Below, piece by piece: positions 37,645 to 48,397 of a DNA stretch of 64,000 bases. A program made the translations under genes and the position numbers. Every line of letters starts with the position of its first letter. Position 1 is the first letter of the stretch. Below the pieces are notes generated by a model, which saw only the letters and a program-made list of their open reading frames with translations, was not told the DNA's origin and ran no database searches. The DNA is from Prostheceraeus crozeri (taxonomy: Eukaryota; Platyhelminthes; Polycladida; Euryleptidae): the NCBI GenBank assembly GCA_907163375.1, contig CAJQUW010002202.1, positions 124,001 to 188,000 on the forward strand, given 5' to 3'.

Positions 37645-39550
37645 TTGATTATTTGTTGTCATCTATGTATTTCATTCAATATCAGTTTATGATCAATTTT
37701 AGTTGCTGAAAATAACCTGCATTATTTGTTTGCATTCTTATTCACATCTTACATAGCTTATAGTGTTTCTGCAATTTCTATTTCGTGTAGCTTCTAATTT
37801 TTCTACTTGTTTGATTGAATGCCCGGTAGAATATAGCATAATACAGTACAAGTTACATTGTACAACTGCGTGTAAATTAGATTACTTTCCTCGTCTGTCT
37901 TAAAATAGATGTTGATAGCAAAAAGAAACCCATATATTTCGCCTTACATATATTTTGCACACATCATCGCAAGGTACCGCATGCAACCCGACAGTTCCGG
38001 TTCAAAAATATCCGTCGCTGAAGCTAAACTTAGCTTTTGTCTTCCGTAAACAATCAGAAATTGTCATTAATATATTCAAATACGAAATGTTCAATAAACA
38101 ACAGCTTTGAATGCATTTTGAATAGAATGTGCTATTTTTAAAACACATTTTATAAAAATCAAATTTGTTGTCGACATGTCATCATTGAACATAGTTGATG
38201 ACGATTATGTAAATGAATACCATTTTATTGTAAAAAAGTCTCATTTTTTGCTCCATATCAGACTTTGTTTGAACACAGATCGATAAAGTCTAATGCGTGC
38301 ATCCCACATAGATAAAAAAATCTAAAGTTGATGCGCATTCTAACCCTCAGGGACCTAAGGGGAGGCTCCAGTGGACCCCGGAGACTCATTTTTCAATCTC
38401 ACATTTTTGTGCTGAGGATATATTAACCGCTCATGCCCACGTAAAATCATTTTTGACAGTGAATCTGTATGTTTTATTTCATTTCAATTGAATCAGTGGA
38501 AGTATGGTAGAAAGGCCAGTGGACCCCTTCAGGTCTCAGAGGATGTAGAAATTCCCATCACAAAATTTTTGCCATCACATGAAAAATGATTTTGGACATG
38601 TCCACGATGGTACATGAAGAGTGAAATCCATTCATTCATTGCTTGCATCATGTTCGTACATGTGCGTTGCGTTGGAAGATCGCAAAATATGAATAGTTTG
38701 CTTTCGCATATGATCGTGCATGACTGGTTGGCCTACAGAACAACTCAGCAAAAATCAATGTTCAAAATGAAAGCTATCATTTTAGATTCATAGGTCTCAA
38801 CACTGAAAACAGACTGTTGGCAGAGTTTTCATAGCAGCAATTGATGAGCTTGAGATCTTCACAGCTGCTTCTAGGGTCTAAAATTGCAACAATTGTGGCT
38901 CATTTTAGGCCTATTTCTGATAGGTATGGGTAAATTGGAAAAAATAGACAAATGCAGGGGTTATGCTGCATGGAATAAATCAATTTCATTAAAATCAACT
39001 ATATGAGGCTTTATGGTAACAGCAAGCATCTCAAAACCGCCTCATAGTACAACTGATACTGTGCTAAATGTAGTTGACTAATAAAAATACCATATTTTCG
39101 CATGTGTTAACTGAGAAGACTGAAAGACACTCAAAGGATTTGTTGTATCGACCTGCTAAACGCAAGCATCATTGTTTTACTTAAAATCAACTTTCCAAAT
39201 GTTTTGATAACGATTTAAGCAGGTAGACTAAGAATTTGCAAAAAAGTGTCTACTGGTCTACTTAGGTCTCACAGGGTGTGAAAAAGCTCAGCTCTCTGTG
39301 GGATAAATAAGGTGCATGATTTAAGGTCTAATATAAGGTAGGATATGACTTGTTTCATTTAAACACTTGACATTTAAGCACTCGATTATGACTTGTACTT
39401 TTACTTTTCTCAATGTAAACTAAAACTGTGCATTTACTCTATTTCATTCCCATGATATTATGAAGGCAATCAGACATTATGCGGTTGCTCTTCACACTAT
39501 GTATTTGAGTGCACATGTTGCATTATTGCTGGACATGTACATGAGTCCGT
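37645..39550. other. Unassigned; possible piggyBac-like terminal repeats
   Basis: No coding sequence was recognised. Three related phrases occur: CCCTCAGGGACCTAAGG...CCAGTGGACC at 38344-38378, an inverted version at 38516-38543 and a second inverted version at 39248-39277. They could be the ends of a short (~200 bp) or a longer (~930 bp) non-autonomous element of piggyBac appearance. A TTAA duplication is not clear, so the class is only a guess. Confidence 0.35.
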
Positions 39551-39551
39551 C

Positions 39552-39555
39552 ATTA

Positions 39556-39594
<39 letters not shown>
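39552..39594. repeat. (TA)n microsatellite
   Basis: About 20 TA units. It lies some 40 bp beyond the 3' side of a minus-strand Penelope-like relic, as do other (TA)n tracts in this window. Confidence 0.95.
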
Positions 39595-39597
<3 letters not shown>

Positions 39598-39634
39598 GAA
39601 CAATAATTAACTCGGTATATGGAAATATATATAA

Positions 39635-39688
39635 AAAACTTATTGAATCAAAAAACCAACGATAGAAAATATTGAAAAACTTGCATAA
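39635..39688 (+). repeat. Inverted repeat arm flanking PLE copy B (left)
   Basis: The 54 bases match the reverse complement of 40543-40595 with about three changes; both share ACCAACGATAGAAAATATTG. Such inverted copies around truncated Penelope-like elements are known for the group. Confidence 0.9.
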
Positions 39689-39697
39689 CTTGTACCA

Positions 39698-39726
39698 CTA
39701 GCGCTTTCATATATTCAATCTTCAGG
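39698..39726 (-). ncRNA. Decayed hammerhead-like motif at the 3' end of PLE copy B
   Basis: On the minus strand the order CCTGAAGATTGA, a short AT stem, then TGAAAGCGCTAG imitates the hammerhead core (CTGATGA, stem II, GAAA, stem III) with changed core bases. Its place, just after the nuclease, fits the known hammerheads of PLE terminal repeats. It is probably inactive. Confidence 0.4.
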
Positions 39727-39799
39727 TGCTTTACAAATCAAGTGACATAAAATATTCAAAAAATCTTGATGTACAAAGTTTTCATAGAAATTTAGAAGT

Positions 39800-40495
39800 C
39801 TGCTATTTGGCATTCAATTTAGGATGGAATAAGTCAATGAAATATCTCTCTTTAGTTTTACGAAAAATATCAGTGGTATTATACATTTTATAAAAAGGGA
39901 AGATGGTAAAGCGTCCACGACTGCATTCATCTAAATGTTTGCTCACACTTATTTTTCGATATGCCGGGATGTTGATCTGTTCTTTGTGAATTCGACAGCG
40001 TTCTCTTAAGGTATTTCCTGTTTCACCAATATAAAATTCATTGCAACGCAACCAACACAAGTGATGACGTAAATAACTTTTTCAGTTGAACAATATATAC
40101 TGCTTTTAATTTGAAATTCTTTTCCGTTGAAGTTATAATTGTTGTCTTCTTTTAGATAATCACAAGTTCCACATCTTGTATTATTACATTTTGTTACCAT
40201 GAATTCATTATTTGAAAGAAAGTTCGATTTACATAATATGCGTTTTAACTTAAATGATTGCCGTTTGCTATTGATAAATCTCCTATTTTCATAAATCTTT
40301 TTGGTTTGTTGGTCAATTTTCAGAGTTGTGTTAATAGAATTAATAATTGAAGTTATGTTAGTGTTTCGAAGGTTATGGGTAGATATAAAAGGTATGGTAA
40401 GTGCATTACCACTTTTTGAATTTGCTTTTAAAAGTTCAGCTCTACTTAATTCTTTCGATCGTTTGACACCATCTGAAATAAGCTCGTCAGGGTAA
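39800..40495 (-). pseudogene. Penelope-like element, linker + GIY-YIG endonuclease (PLE copy B)
   Basis: Reading on the minus strand from about 40495: SYPDELISDGVKRSKEL, then IPFISTHNLRNTNI, then FINSKRQSFKLKRIL, the conserved region after the RT thumb in EN-containing Penelope-like elements. It is followed by a Cys motif (CNNTRCGTCDYL) and the GIY-YIG nuclease with VIYVITCVGC, EFYIGETGNTLRERC and the terminal FIDLFHPKLN. The RT palm is missing, so the copy is 5' truncated, and it is broken. It is boxed by inverted repeats (39635-39688 and 40543-40595) and ends toward a (TA)n tract. Its layout is closest to copy F (52520-55330) but the sequence is distinct. Confidence 0.85.
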
Positions 40496-40542
40496 GATCG
40501 ATTTTTAAGGAAGATTTTTAAAAAATCTTTTTTTAAAAAATC

Positions 40543-40595
40543 TATGCAAGTTTTTCAATATTTTCTATCGTTGGTTTTTTGATTTAATAACTTTT
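40543..40595 (-). repeat. Inverted repeat arm flanking PLE copy B (right)
   Basis: Partner of 39635-39688. It is immediately followed by the TA of the neighbouring mariner element, so the mariner inserted right at the edge of this arm. Confidence 0.9.
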
Positions 40596-40596
40596 A

Positions 40597-43529
40597 TACC
40601 GGGTGTCCCAAAAAGTGACAGTCGTCAGTTTCCATTCGATTCAGCTGACTTTTTGCATGAAAATGTAAATTTTTGTCTGTGAAGTATGAAGCTTGAATAT
40701 TGAGTACTCTTAGAGACAAACGGGCATAAGCTCGAATCTTGTGTATTTCCAGTGGTAGAATTCAAGATATCGGACACAATGATATGCGATTTCCATCCAT
40801 CAATCTTGATCATAGCATGCTTTTCCAGCATGATTCAGAAATCATAGCACGTCAAAGATTGATTACATGGCTAGAAAAAAACTTGATGGACTACAAAGTA
40901 AGGAAACATTAATGAATTTTCTGACTTACTTTAGAAATGAAAACACTTATAACGTCAAACTTTATAAACGACAGGGAGTCAGAAAGTCTGAATCATGAGT
41001 AAGCCGAAGCTGTCGACCATCTTCAGAAATACATTTTTGTAATTTGCAACAGTACATCATTTTGATAAAATATTGCAATAAAAAGGGGTAGCAAGTTTTA
41101 AGTTACATGGGATAAAATGCCTCAACAGCGTCACGTACACGTAGTTCATGCAATCTTGCCGTAGGCCTACATACGTGAATTCCTCATGAATCCGATCAGT
41201 CAAATCGTTTAATCCTCGAACAGATCCAAGTTCATATCGGAACACTTTACCTCTTAAAAGCCCCCATAGAAAGTAATCGCATGGATTGAGATCGGGTGAT
41301 CTTGGAGGCCATTCAATATCAAAATGACGTCCAACAATATGCGAGTCCTATAGAAGCTCACGGATGCAGTGTGAGCCGGGGCTCCGTCTTGCATAAACCA
41401 AATATTTGGGGTTTCACCAAGAGCATCATGCAAATCAGGAATTGAAAATTCTTGCAGCATAATCCATGGCATATTGTCTTATGGAATAAGAAGCGTTTTC
41501 TTCCTTTTTTTTGGACAGTGTTGCCCAAAATTAAGACAACGTTGTCACTAATGACAGTGGATGGACGACGACCAAAATTTCCTTTGTTACATCTTTTGAG
41601 AGCCCCGCTGGCCACAAATGTTTTAATTGTGCGTCTGATGTCACATTCATTTGCCCTTGGACAATGCATTTTTTGTTTGAGCAGTGTGTATTACAGACGC
41701 GAGCTGCCTTCACTGCACATTTGCAAAATAAAATTCAACCTGCAAAATGTACTGCACTGTTGTGAACTTCATCTTGTATAAGATTTGCTAAAAGCAAGAT
41801 CTTTGGCGATCATTTTCATCTAGGCTTAATCACATTTTCATATCAGACCAATCGTTGACGTGCTATGTTGATGGACTTTCGTACTACAGTCCGTTTCATA
41901 AAAAGTGGATCATCCTAAAATTTGACTAAATAAAACAACATGAGTTTGAAGAAGAAGTTTTTTTTTTATCCCAAATAAATATAATTAAATGTATATAATA
42001 TAATATGATAAATGCTATACAGTAGTAACGGTTCTTAAGAAAAATTTGTGGCCCTGGCCCCTTATTGTCAATGACATGACCAATTTTTCTAAGGCATGGG
42101 ATTTTCGTTGTTGATATGATTTTGACTGATCTATCTTAACTTTCTCCACTCTTTTTTACAGTGACGTAAGTTTGTGTGAACGCCATCTGTAGGGTACAGT
42201 GAACGACGAACTGTTGCGTTTTAGAAATCACATTTTTTTTTCTATGATTCAGAGATCAGGAACGAGCTGGCCAAGAGATAATAACTAAAGCCTAAATTTG
42301 AGACTTGCATAAGTTGACTCCACTACTCATTAGACAACAAGCATTGATTATCATAAAATACCAGTAGTCCCAAGTTTCATTTTTATTCAATTTGTCATTT
42401 GGCATCATTTTCAAACATTCACATAGCACATGTCATCTTTGTGTGTTTGGTGTGTGTGCTTGTGTGATGTTCATTGGTACCAGCCATCCCACCATAGTAT
42501 TGTCCCGTAGAGTGCATTCGGTGTTGATCCAAATAATTGAAACGATAGCTGATTTCCTTTATCCCTGATTCGATCCGATCATGAATTCCAATACAGACGG
42601 ACTATGCACCAAGTGCCAATGACTCATAGACCCACCGATTTCGCCTCCTATTGATGACAAATGTCTCCTTACTCATGACCCTCTTAGTTTTCTAGCTGAC
42701 ACTATTGCTTTTGTTTTGTGTCCGCGATCGTTATTGTTCTCATTTGTGCTTGTTTTGTTTTCGGCACCAACCAGATAGATTTTCTAGCTGGCTCAGGCTA
42801 TCATGAGCTTGCACAACTACCGCAACGAAGTTCAGAAGCAATGAACATGAAGTCCAGTTACCACCTCTGATTGCAGCTTGTTATTAGTGTTTGTTGATTA
42901 TTGATGAATATTGGTGCTATAATATTTTCTGAAATTGTTTTTTTTTTTTTTTTTTAGTTTTTGATAGCTTTTGGCTTTTAATAACACAATAACATTCAAT
43001 AAATCTAAACATATGTAATTTTATAAGAGTGTACGTGTTTTTGTGTATTGAAATGATACAATGATTTAAATTATCTATACTACTTTTTATACTTATAACA
43101 GGAAAATATTGTTCATTCTTGATGAAAACAAATTTAATAACAATTATATAAGTACAACAGATGGATAAAGAATCCAAATTTCATTCGTTCAAGTTTTGAG
43201 TTGTGGCGACGTTTAAGGAGTTAAGGTTTTTTAGCGATGTTTAATCCATTTTACTGTATGTATGTTGGAAAAGCATGCTATGATCAAGATTGATGGATGG
43301 AAATCGCATATTATTATGTCCGATATCTTGAATTCTACCACTGGAAATACACAAGATTCGAGCTTATGCCCGTTAGTCTCTAAGAGTACTCAATATTCAA
43401 GCTTCATACTTTACAGACAAAAACTTATGGGTATTTTCATTTTCATGCAAAAAGTCAGCTCAATCGAATGGAAATTGACGAAGTTATAAGCGTATAGTTT
43501 TCGTCACTTTTTTTGGGACACCCGGTATA
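40597..43529. mobile_element. Mariner-type element with ~250-bp terminal inverted repeats
   Basis: The ends read CCGGGTGTCCCAAAAAGTGA (from 40599) and, reverse complemented from 43525, CCGGGTGTCCCAAAAAAAGT. TA lies outside both. Similarity extends inward for roughly 250 bp: 40625-40845 is matched in reverse by 43260-43490, so strongly that both arms encode the same spurious peptide (KHAMIKIDGWKSHII). Mariner repeats are usually about 30 bp, so this is long. A broken transposase on the minus strand occupies 41057-41790. The remaining ~1.4 kb (41830-43250) has no recognised coding sequence and includes a 20-odd-base poly-T run near 42940. Confidence 0.85.
41057..41790 (-). pseudogene. Mariner transposase relic (DDD type)
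   Basis: Minus-strand pieces in several frames. N-terminal part: RVCNTHCSNKKCIVQG, then IKTFVASGALKRCNKG and GRRPSTV, the helix-turn-helix region and linker. Catalytic part: FMQDGAPAHTAS, then in a shifted frame IEWPPRSPDLNPCDYF with about 37 residues between the two Asp. C-terminus: KVFRYELGSVRGLNDLTDRI. The NPCDYFLWG-type motif marks the mariner branch rather than Tc1. There are at least three frame changes or stops, so it is inactive. It lies off-centre in the element, toward the left terminal repeat. Confidence 0.8.
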
Positions 43530-43579
43530 TAACTGTAAAGATAGGCATCCTGAGTAAAATGTTTTTCAGAAATAAAAGC

Positions 43580-43912
43580 GCTTCAGGACTATTTAAGTAT
43601 TATTATTAACCAAAACAAGTTAAAAATAATAAAAGTACAAATTTTCAAACTGTAGCTGCAGTCCGTCATCAGGTAAAAGGATGATGCAAAGAAATTAAAA
43701 TGAGAGAAATGATGGAAGTTCAAAATCAAGATATCTTATGCCTGAGCATATCTGTTTGATTTTGAACTTCCATCATTTCTCTCATTTTAATTTCTTTGCA
43801 TCATCCTTTTACCTGATGACGGACTGTAGCTACAGTTTGAAAATTTGTACATTTACTATTTTTAACTTGTTTTGGTTAGTAATAATACTTAAATTGTCTT
43901 AAAGCGCTTTTA
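43580..43912. repeat. Palindrome of PLE-type terminal sequence with hammerhead-like cores
   Basis: The arms, about 43580-43735 and 43752-43912, are reverse complements with few changes, around a short centre near 43743. Each arm holds ACCTGATGACGGACTG, a self-complementary ACTGTAGCTACAGT-like stem, and then GAAA: on the minus strand at 43644-43674 and on the plus strand at 43813-43842. This is the CTGATGA - stem II - GAAA order of a hammerhead ribozyme, the kind found in Penelope-like terminal repeats. I did not find a convincing cleavage-site strand for stem III. The outer ends (AAAGCGCTT) are TA-rich on the right. Confidence 0.75.
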
Positions 43913-43914
43913 CA

Positions 43915-44590
43915 TATATTATATATGCGAAAAACCTAGAAGTACTTTTAGTTTCACGCGAACCGATCATCATATGAGTTAACAAAGGAAGTGTTATAAT
44001 TTATGAATTTTAAAGTCACTTTAGGAGAAGTCTCACTGCTGGAAATTCATAGAAGTTAAGTTATGTACAAAAAAAGTTAGTGGAAAATATCATGCGTGCG
44101 TATGTAGGCAACATTGAATTTTCACTTGATGGAAGAAAATTTGAACTTTTTCTGTGTCTGCAGGTTGATATCACTTCATTCATTTTGCTTAGCATGCTGC
44201 TGTTCTATTTTGTTAGTAGGATACATCTTTCTGCTTGACATAATGAACAAAAGATATATATATATAATATTCTTGCATGTTTGATTAAATACATCATCTT
44301 TTTTTTGTTTTTCTTGATCTTTCTTTTTTTCTTGATTCTCTATTGATTTTTAATAGAAATGGAGACATCACACGCATTAAACAACAATTGGAAAGAAATT
44401 CCTATTTGAAATTCACAAATGAGAACGAATCTTAAAATGGATAGAATTTCCTGGTGGTATTTGTCCGCAAAGATGGATCCACATAGATTGACAACATCGG
44501 TTTTTAGAGAAGCCAAAGATTCTGGTGAATATCTGAAGTTGATAGTTTCGGTCCAGAGACATTACAAACGCTCTGTCGTTTTATGTGATC
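43915..44590. other. No gene recognised
   Basis: Spacer between the palindrome and the TTAA-bounded THAP element. A 91-codon open frame at 44419-44694 crosses the element boundary at 44594, so it is not a gene. Confidence 0.4.
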
Positions 44591-44829
44591 TTAAAGGGGA
44601 ACTGAGGCAATTTTACAAGTTGATCTCAAAATACGTTATTTGGTTTTCATATCCGGAAATCGAGAACCCGAGGTCAAACAGACTCTGGTGCTGAGAAATC
44701 TGTCATTTTCCATCGCTGAGACTATTGTATTCTATCAGCCAATCAGCGGTGGAATAGCATCTGACGTCAGAGAGCCCGGAATCACACCCCGGCCAAGTGT
44801 ACTGAAAATCATTAGTTAGGATACCTCTT

Positions 44830-45290
44830 GTCAGTCATGAGTGACAACGAGCTTGAAGTAATTGAAAATATGTAAATTGAGCCATCTCAAAACACAATGC
44901 CCTGTTTGAGACGATCAGACCTCGACCTGTGGCAACGAATGAACCAAATAGTCCCACAATCGAGCTAAATGAAGGACGTCCTTGCGAATTCCGTAAATGT
45001 ACGCCTGCAGTTCGGCTGACTCCTGAAGTTCCCTTTTAAAATGAAAAATGGACTTCACGTGTATTTGTATAACTGACACTTCGACTTTTCGTGTTCTCTG
45101 CTTGAACGAAGATGTCCTGAGAGTAACTTTTCAACGAATTTTTTTCAATCCGGAAGAAAAGAAGAAAGCCGTCAAGAGAGGAATTCAATAACAGTGCTCG
45201 CCGATGGATTGCCTATTCCCAATTTGTGCTCGGAAACTTTTACCTTAGCAGCGTCTATGACGCAACACGAAATGAGTCCCCATCTGTTGA
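44830..45290 (+). pseudogene. Second-ORF relic with P2X7-C-terminus-like tail
   Basis: Starting at ATG 44838 the sequence reads MSDNELEVIENM, then (after a stop) IEPSQNT and later frames with ELNEGRPCEF. Around 45060-45260 it gives ITDTSTFRVLCLNEDVLRVT and NSARRWIAYSQFVLGNFY. I recognise this order as the conserved domain shared with the P2X7 receptor C-terminus and with many multicopy invertebrate and fish proteins (pattern: CLN..VL, then R..AYRQF..W). Stops and frame changes are present. It lies inside the TTAA element, facing the transposase relic. Confidence 0.5.
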
Positions 45291-45746
45291 TTGTATACAC
45301 TGTAAACTGTAAACAGCCACTTATCGGACAATTTGTGAGCCACATCAGTATTTTGGCACTTACTGCGTATTATCAGACAGATTTCGTGCTTGTCAGGCAA
45401 TTTTTGTCTCATCGCACGAACTAATTTACATTATTGCGTTTACTGCCTATCATACTATGACTAATATGACTACTTATGACTAATATATACACTTTTATTG
45501 AATACTTTTTCTTTACACTTTTATTGCTATAGCCTATATCCATAATCAATTGCATTTTACAATTTAAATCTTGCTTATGTACGCAGACCTTAAACACGAC
45601 TTAACTACATTGAGCATTAAATTCAGGAGTTAGCATAAATCAATTGTTATTTCTAAAAGAAAATGTCCACCCAATCATAAAAATCAAACAAAACATATTC
45701 AGAACTGTGCGTCAAAAATTATGATCATCATTATGTCAATCACTGG

Positions 45747-46975
45747 CTATTTAACACATCTCGTATTTTCTTTACGTGATGCACGGAGTTGATCTCTCGC
45801 TGGCATTGATATAGGAACAACGCTTTGCGGAACCGGAATGTCAGAAACCGGCGGATCACAATCGGGTGCGGAAATTCCGAATTCTCTTTTCATGACAGCG
45901 TCTCGGAGGAGTTCCTTTCTCCAATCATAACTTTTGCTATGATAAAGTTGCCTCGCGATCCATTGGCCAGTAACCTTGGAGCATTGGTATTTGATATGAC
46001 TGACGATCTTTGATCTTTGGATATTGTGATTATGGCATAAATAGGCGAGAAAAATTCGAAGTATCATCTACGAGAATGAGAAATGCAAACGTTTTGGGCG
46101 TATTTCAACATCAAGCTGTGAACACTTTCCAATTCAGATGCTGATTACGCGAGTGTATACAGTGCCACACAGCAGATAAAAGTGAACTAGCCGTAACGAT
46201 CTCTTCAAACATAGAAAATGCTTCGGAATCGATTTGAAGATAAACTTTTCGTAATCCTTGAGATGCCAATTCTGCATCAATGTCACTACGTGAACACTTA
46301 AGAACTTCTTTATATCTTGGCCCCGCCACCCACTCATGAATTCCGCAAATGTAGTTTAACAGTGATAACAAGTCTCAATCAGTTTATTAGGACTTCCATT
46401 ACAAGATTGAGCACTATAATACAGATGGTTTACCACACTCCGCAACCATTTACTTAGAATACTTGTTGATTTCCTTTTACTTGCATTTTGAATCTTTTTC
46501 GTGATTGATTTTGCTAAATGCTAAATTTCGTGTTGGTGATTGATATGTGGATACTCCGATTTTAGCAACTTGATGACTGACGAACTCCGATCAGTTGCAA
46601 GGACACTGACATGTATTGAATTCTGGACAGCGGCATCAATTGCAGAGTGCAATAATCTTTGCAATTCTGTATCAGCTTCACCTGCCGCACGCTGATCGAC
46701 ATACATTGACATACTTAGGCTGAGTTCACTGAAATATCAGTTTCACTCAATCGTTTCTTCCCCCGAAGATATAGAGACGAACAGCTCCTTTCTTTAACCG
46801 CTTACGACGTGAATGCTCTTCGTCTAATATCTTGGCGCACCAATCCGCCTCAAATTCATCCTCACGAAAATGTATGGAGCAGACTACGGCGTTATTCGTA
46901 GGAGTCCAGTCTTGTCTGCTAATAATTTAGTTATCCAAGCTCGACGCACGTTAGGATCTGATGGAAAACGATGGT
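45747..46975 (-). pseudogene. THAP-domain transposase relic
   Basis: On the minus strand, 46975-46750 reads FPSDPNVRRAWITKLLADK, VCSIHFREDEFEADW and RLKKGAV, a THAP zinc-finger DNA-binding domain lacking its first Cys pair. Then, from 46712, come VDQRAAGEADTELQRLL, VSVLATDRSSSVIKLLKSEY and PHINHQHEI, HLAKSI, and in the next frames NHLYYSAQSCNGS, YICGIHEWV, VLKCSRSDID and later WIARQLYHSKSYDW. The TDRSSSV...P.I.HQ..VWH.AKSI pattern belongs to a large multicopy THAP-linked family in invertebrates and fish. The region between THAP and the TDRSSSV block is much too short, so an internal deletion near 46735 is likely, besides stops and frameshifts. Inactive. Confidence 0.65.
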
Positions 46976-46979
46976 AAGT

Positions 46980-47258
46980 CCCGTAGTCTCTCCACTAGTG
47001 TTGCGGCATTCAAATACGCTGCGTTGTCATAAGCTTTATTTATGTCCAACGATGCCACTACTGAGGCAAGACTACTGTTCATTGTTTGACCGATGCGCTG
47101 TGATAAAAGGACTGCTGGCTCAATTTCATCTCTATTGTTGAGGAAGCCCGACTGTTCAGGTAAAAATATTCTCCGCATTTTACAGCATGCCTGCAAGCGT
47201 CTAGCGAATATTCTTTCAAGCAATTTGCCTATGCAAAAAGTCAGATATTTTGGACGAA
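46980..47258 (-). pseudogene. LINE reverse transcriptase fragment
   Basis: A short RT piece: KLLERIFARRLQACCK, LPEQSGFLNNRDEIEPAVLL and SLDINKAYDNAAY (motif A with catalytic Asp). It resembles Jockey-group RT and is different from the LINE pieces further right. It joins the THAP relic abruptly at about 46978, which marks an insertion or deletion junction. Confidence 0.7.
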
Positions 47259-47412
47259 ACTGTGTTTATTTTCAAGACAAGAAAGTGTTTATTTTCATGG
47301 AAATAATAATCGAAAAAGTTACATCATATTGAATATTTTAAGAAACTTTCATTCTTACAACTTTCTTTCTTCACTCTACAACTGGCATCAATTTTGTACA
47401 AGGGAAAATCTC

Positions 47413-48144
47413 TTAACACGAGTTCAAAATAGCAGCTATATTAATGGGAAATGTAGAGTGTCTTCTCAATGAATTAGTGAGTTCAATGCAATACTGTTTT
47501 GATCGTAGAAAACGTTGTGGGATCAAGTGATGAAGAGGATGCACATCTGATTGCTCCGCATTTCGAAAAAGCTTGATAGCATCGTCTATCAGAACATTCT
47601 TGAATGGATGAGATAATTCACAATTACAGTCCAGCTTATGAATGATTCGATGACATCGTCTGTTGAAGCAATCAATTCTGTCCAAAAGTTTCTGAGGCAA
47701 TGACGCGAAAAGTGGGGATCCGTAACACAACACACTACGAATCAAACTCACATACACAATTTTTAGCTGATGCTCATCAGTCATAGGCTTCAAAATTCTG
47801 AGGGTAAATAGTCTCTGATTGCATTTCCTCAAAAAGGTGTTGAAATGAATATCCCACTTAACATTTTTTGTTATCGTAATACCTAACAAACGTAGAGAAT
47901 CAACACTTTCAACCCCAGGAATAGATACTTCAGGACACTTTTTAGACTTCGGACATAACAACAACTTAGACTTACTAACATTCAACATCAAATGAAGTTC
48001 ACTGCACTTTTTTCTAACATGTTCAAATGTACTACAGATTATATTTTCAAAATACAGTTCCTCACCATCCTTTATCTTAAGCATCAGAGTTTTTTCAGTT
48101 ATTTTCCTGATTTTGGAAGCATTCGTTTGACTGAATAGCGCCAT
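47413..48144 (-). pseudogene. LINE C-terminal region (thumb and tail)
   Basis: An open frame of 243 codons with LMLNVSKSKLLLCPKSKK, LRLLGITITKNVKWDIHFN, RILKPMTDEHQLKIVYVSLI, YGSPLFASLPQKLLDRID and CHRIIHKLD, the typical post-palm part of CR1/Jockey-like LINEs. The RT palm expected before it is absent (its first ~40 residues do not fit), so there is an internal deletion. It is probably the same insertion as 48398-49190, which supplies the endonuclease end and linker, with the SINE at 48300 lying between them. Confidence 0.75.
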
Positions 48145-48299
48145 TTAGATGGAACATATCCTTCCTTCAATGATGCTGTAAGGAGTTTCGACAATGCAAT
48201 AGCGATTCCAAAAGGGGAACTTTTTCTATGTTGTGTTGGGGATGAAGCTATCGGATTCTCTTACGCGGGTTCTTCAATTGAGGACTTATGTCGTTCTGT

Positions 48300-48378
48300 C
48301 GCTCGTCGGTAGCTCAGTTGGTAGAGCGTTGGCCTAGAATGGCAGAGGTCGGTGGTTCAAATCCATCAAGACTCGCAG
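48300..48378 (+). mobile_element. tRNA-derived SINE head
   Basis: A box TAGCTCAGTTGGTAGAGCG (48310-48328) and B box GGTTCAAATCC (48354-48364) are close to perfect, but the anticodon stem and acceptor stem pair poorly. After the tRNA part comes CTCGCAGTTATTGTC, like the copy at 19169-19246. It sits between two parts of a minus-strand LINE. Confidence 0.65.
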
Positions 48379-48397
48379 TTATTGTCCATCAGTTGAA

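Larger units (their letters stand above)
44591..46975. mobile_element. Kolobok-like THAP transposon remnant (TTAA target)
   Basis: The left edge reads TTAA|AGGGGAACTGAGGCAA at 44591-44610; a TTAA target is typical of Kolobok and piggyBac elements. Inside are a minus-strand THAP-plus-catalytic-domain relic (45747-46975) and a plus-strand relic of a second protein (44830-45290), so the two genes converge. The right side is cut: LINE sequence begins at about 46980, inside the THAP domain, and no right terminus was found. The assignment to Kolobok rests on THAP + TTAA + family resemblance and is my inference. Confidence 0.6.

Noticed and set aside
42930-42955. Poly-A tail of a retrocopied gene on the minus strand
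   Set aside because: A T run alone; no coding sequence, polyadenylation signal or duplication nearby supports a retrocopy.
40625-43489. Two matching small ORFs (KHAMIKIDGWKSHI) on opposite strands
   Set aside because: They lie in the long terminal inverted repeats of the mariner element.
44419-44694. 91-codon ORF as a host gene
   Set aside because: It runs across the TTAA boundary of a transposon and has no recognisable motif.
48300-48378. Functional tRNA gene
   Set aside because: A and B boxes are good but the anticodon and acceptor stems do not pair properly, and a relative at 19169-19246 shares the sequence that follows the tRNA part. A SINE explains both.
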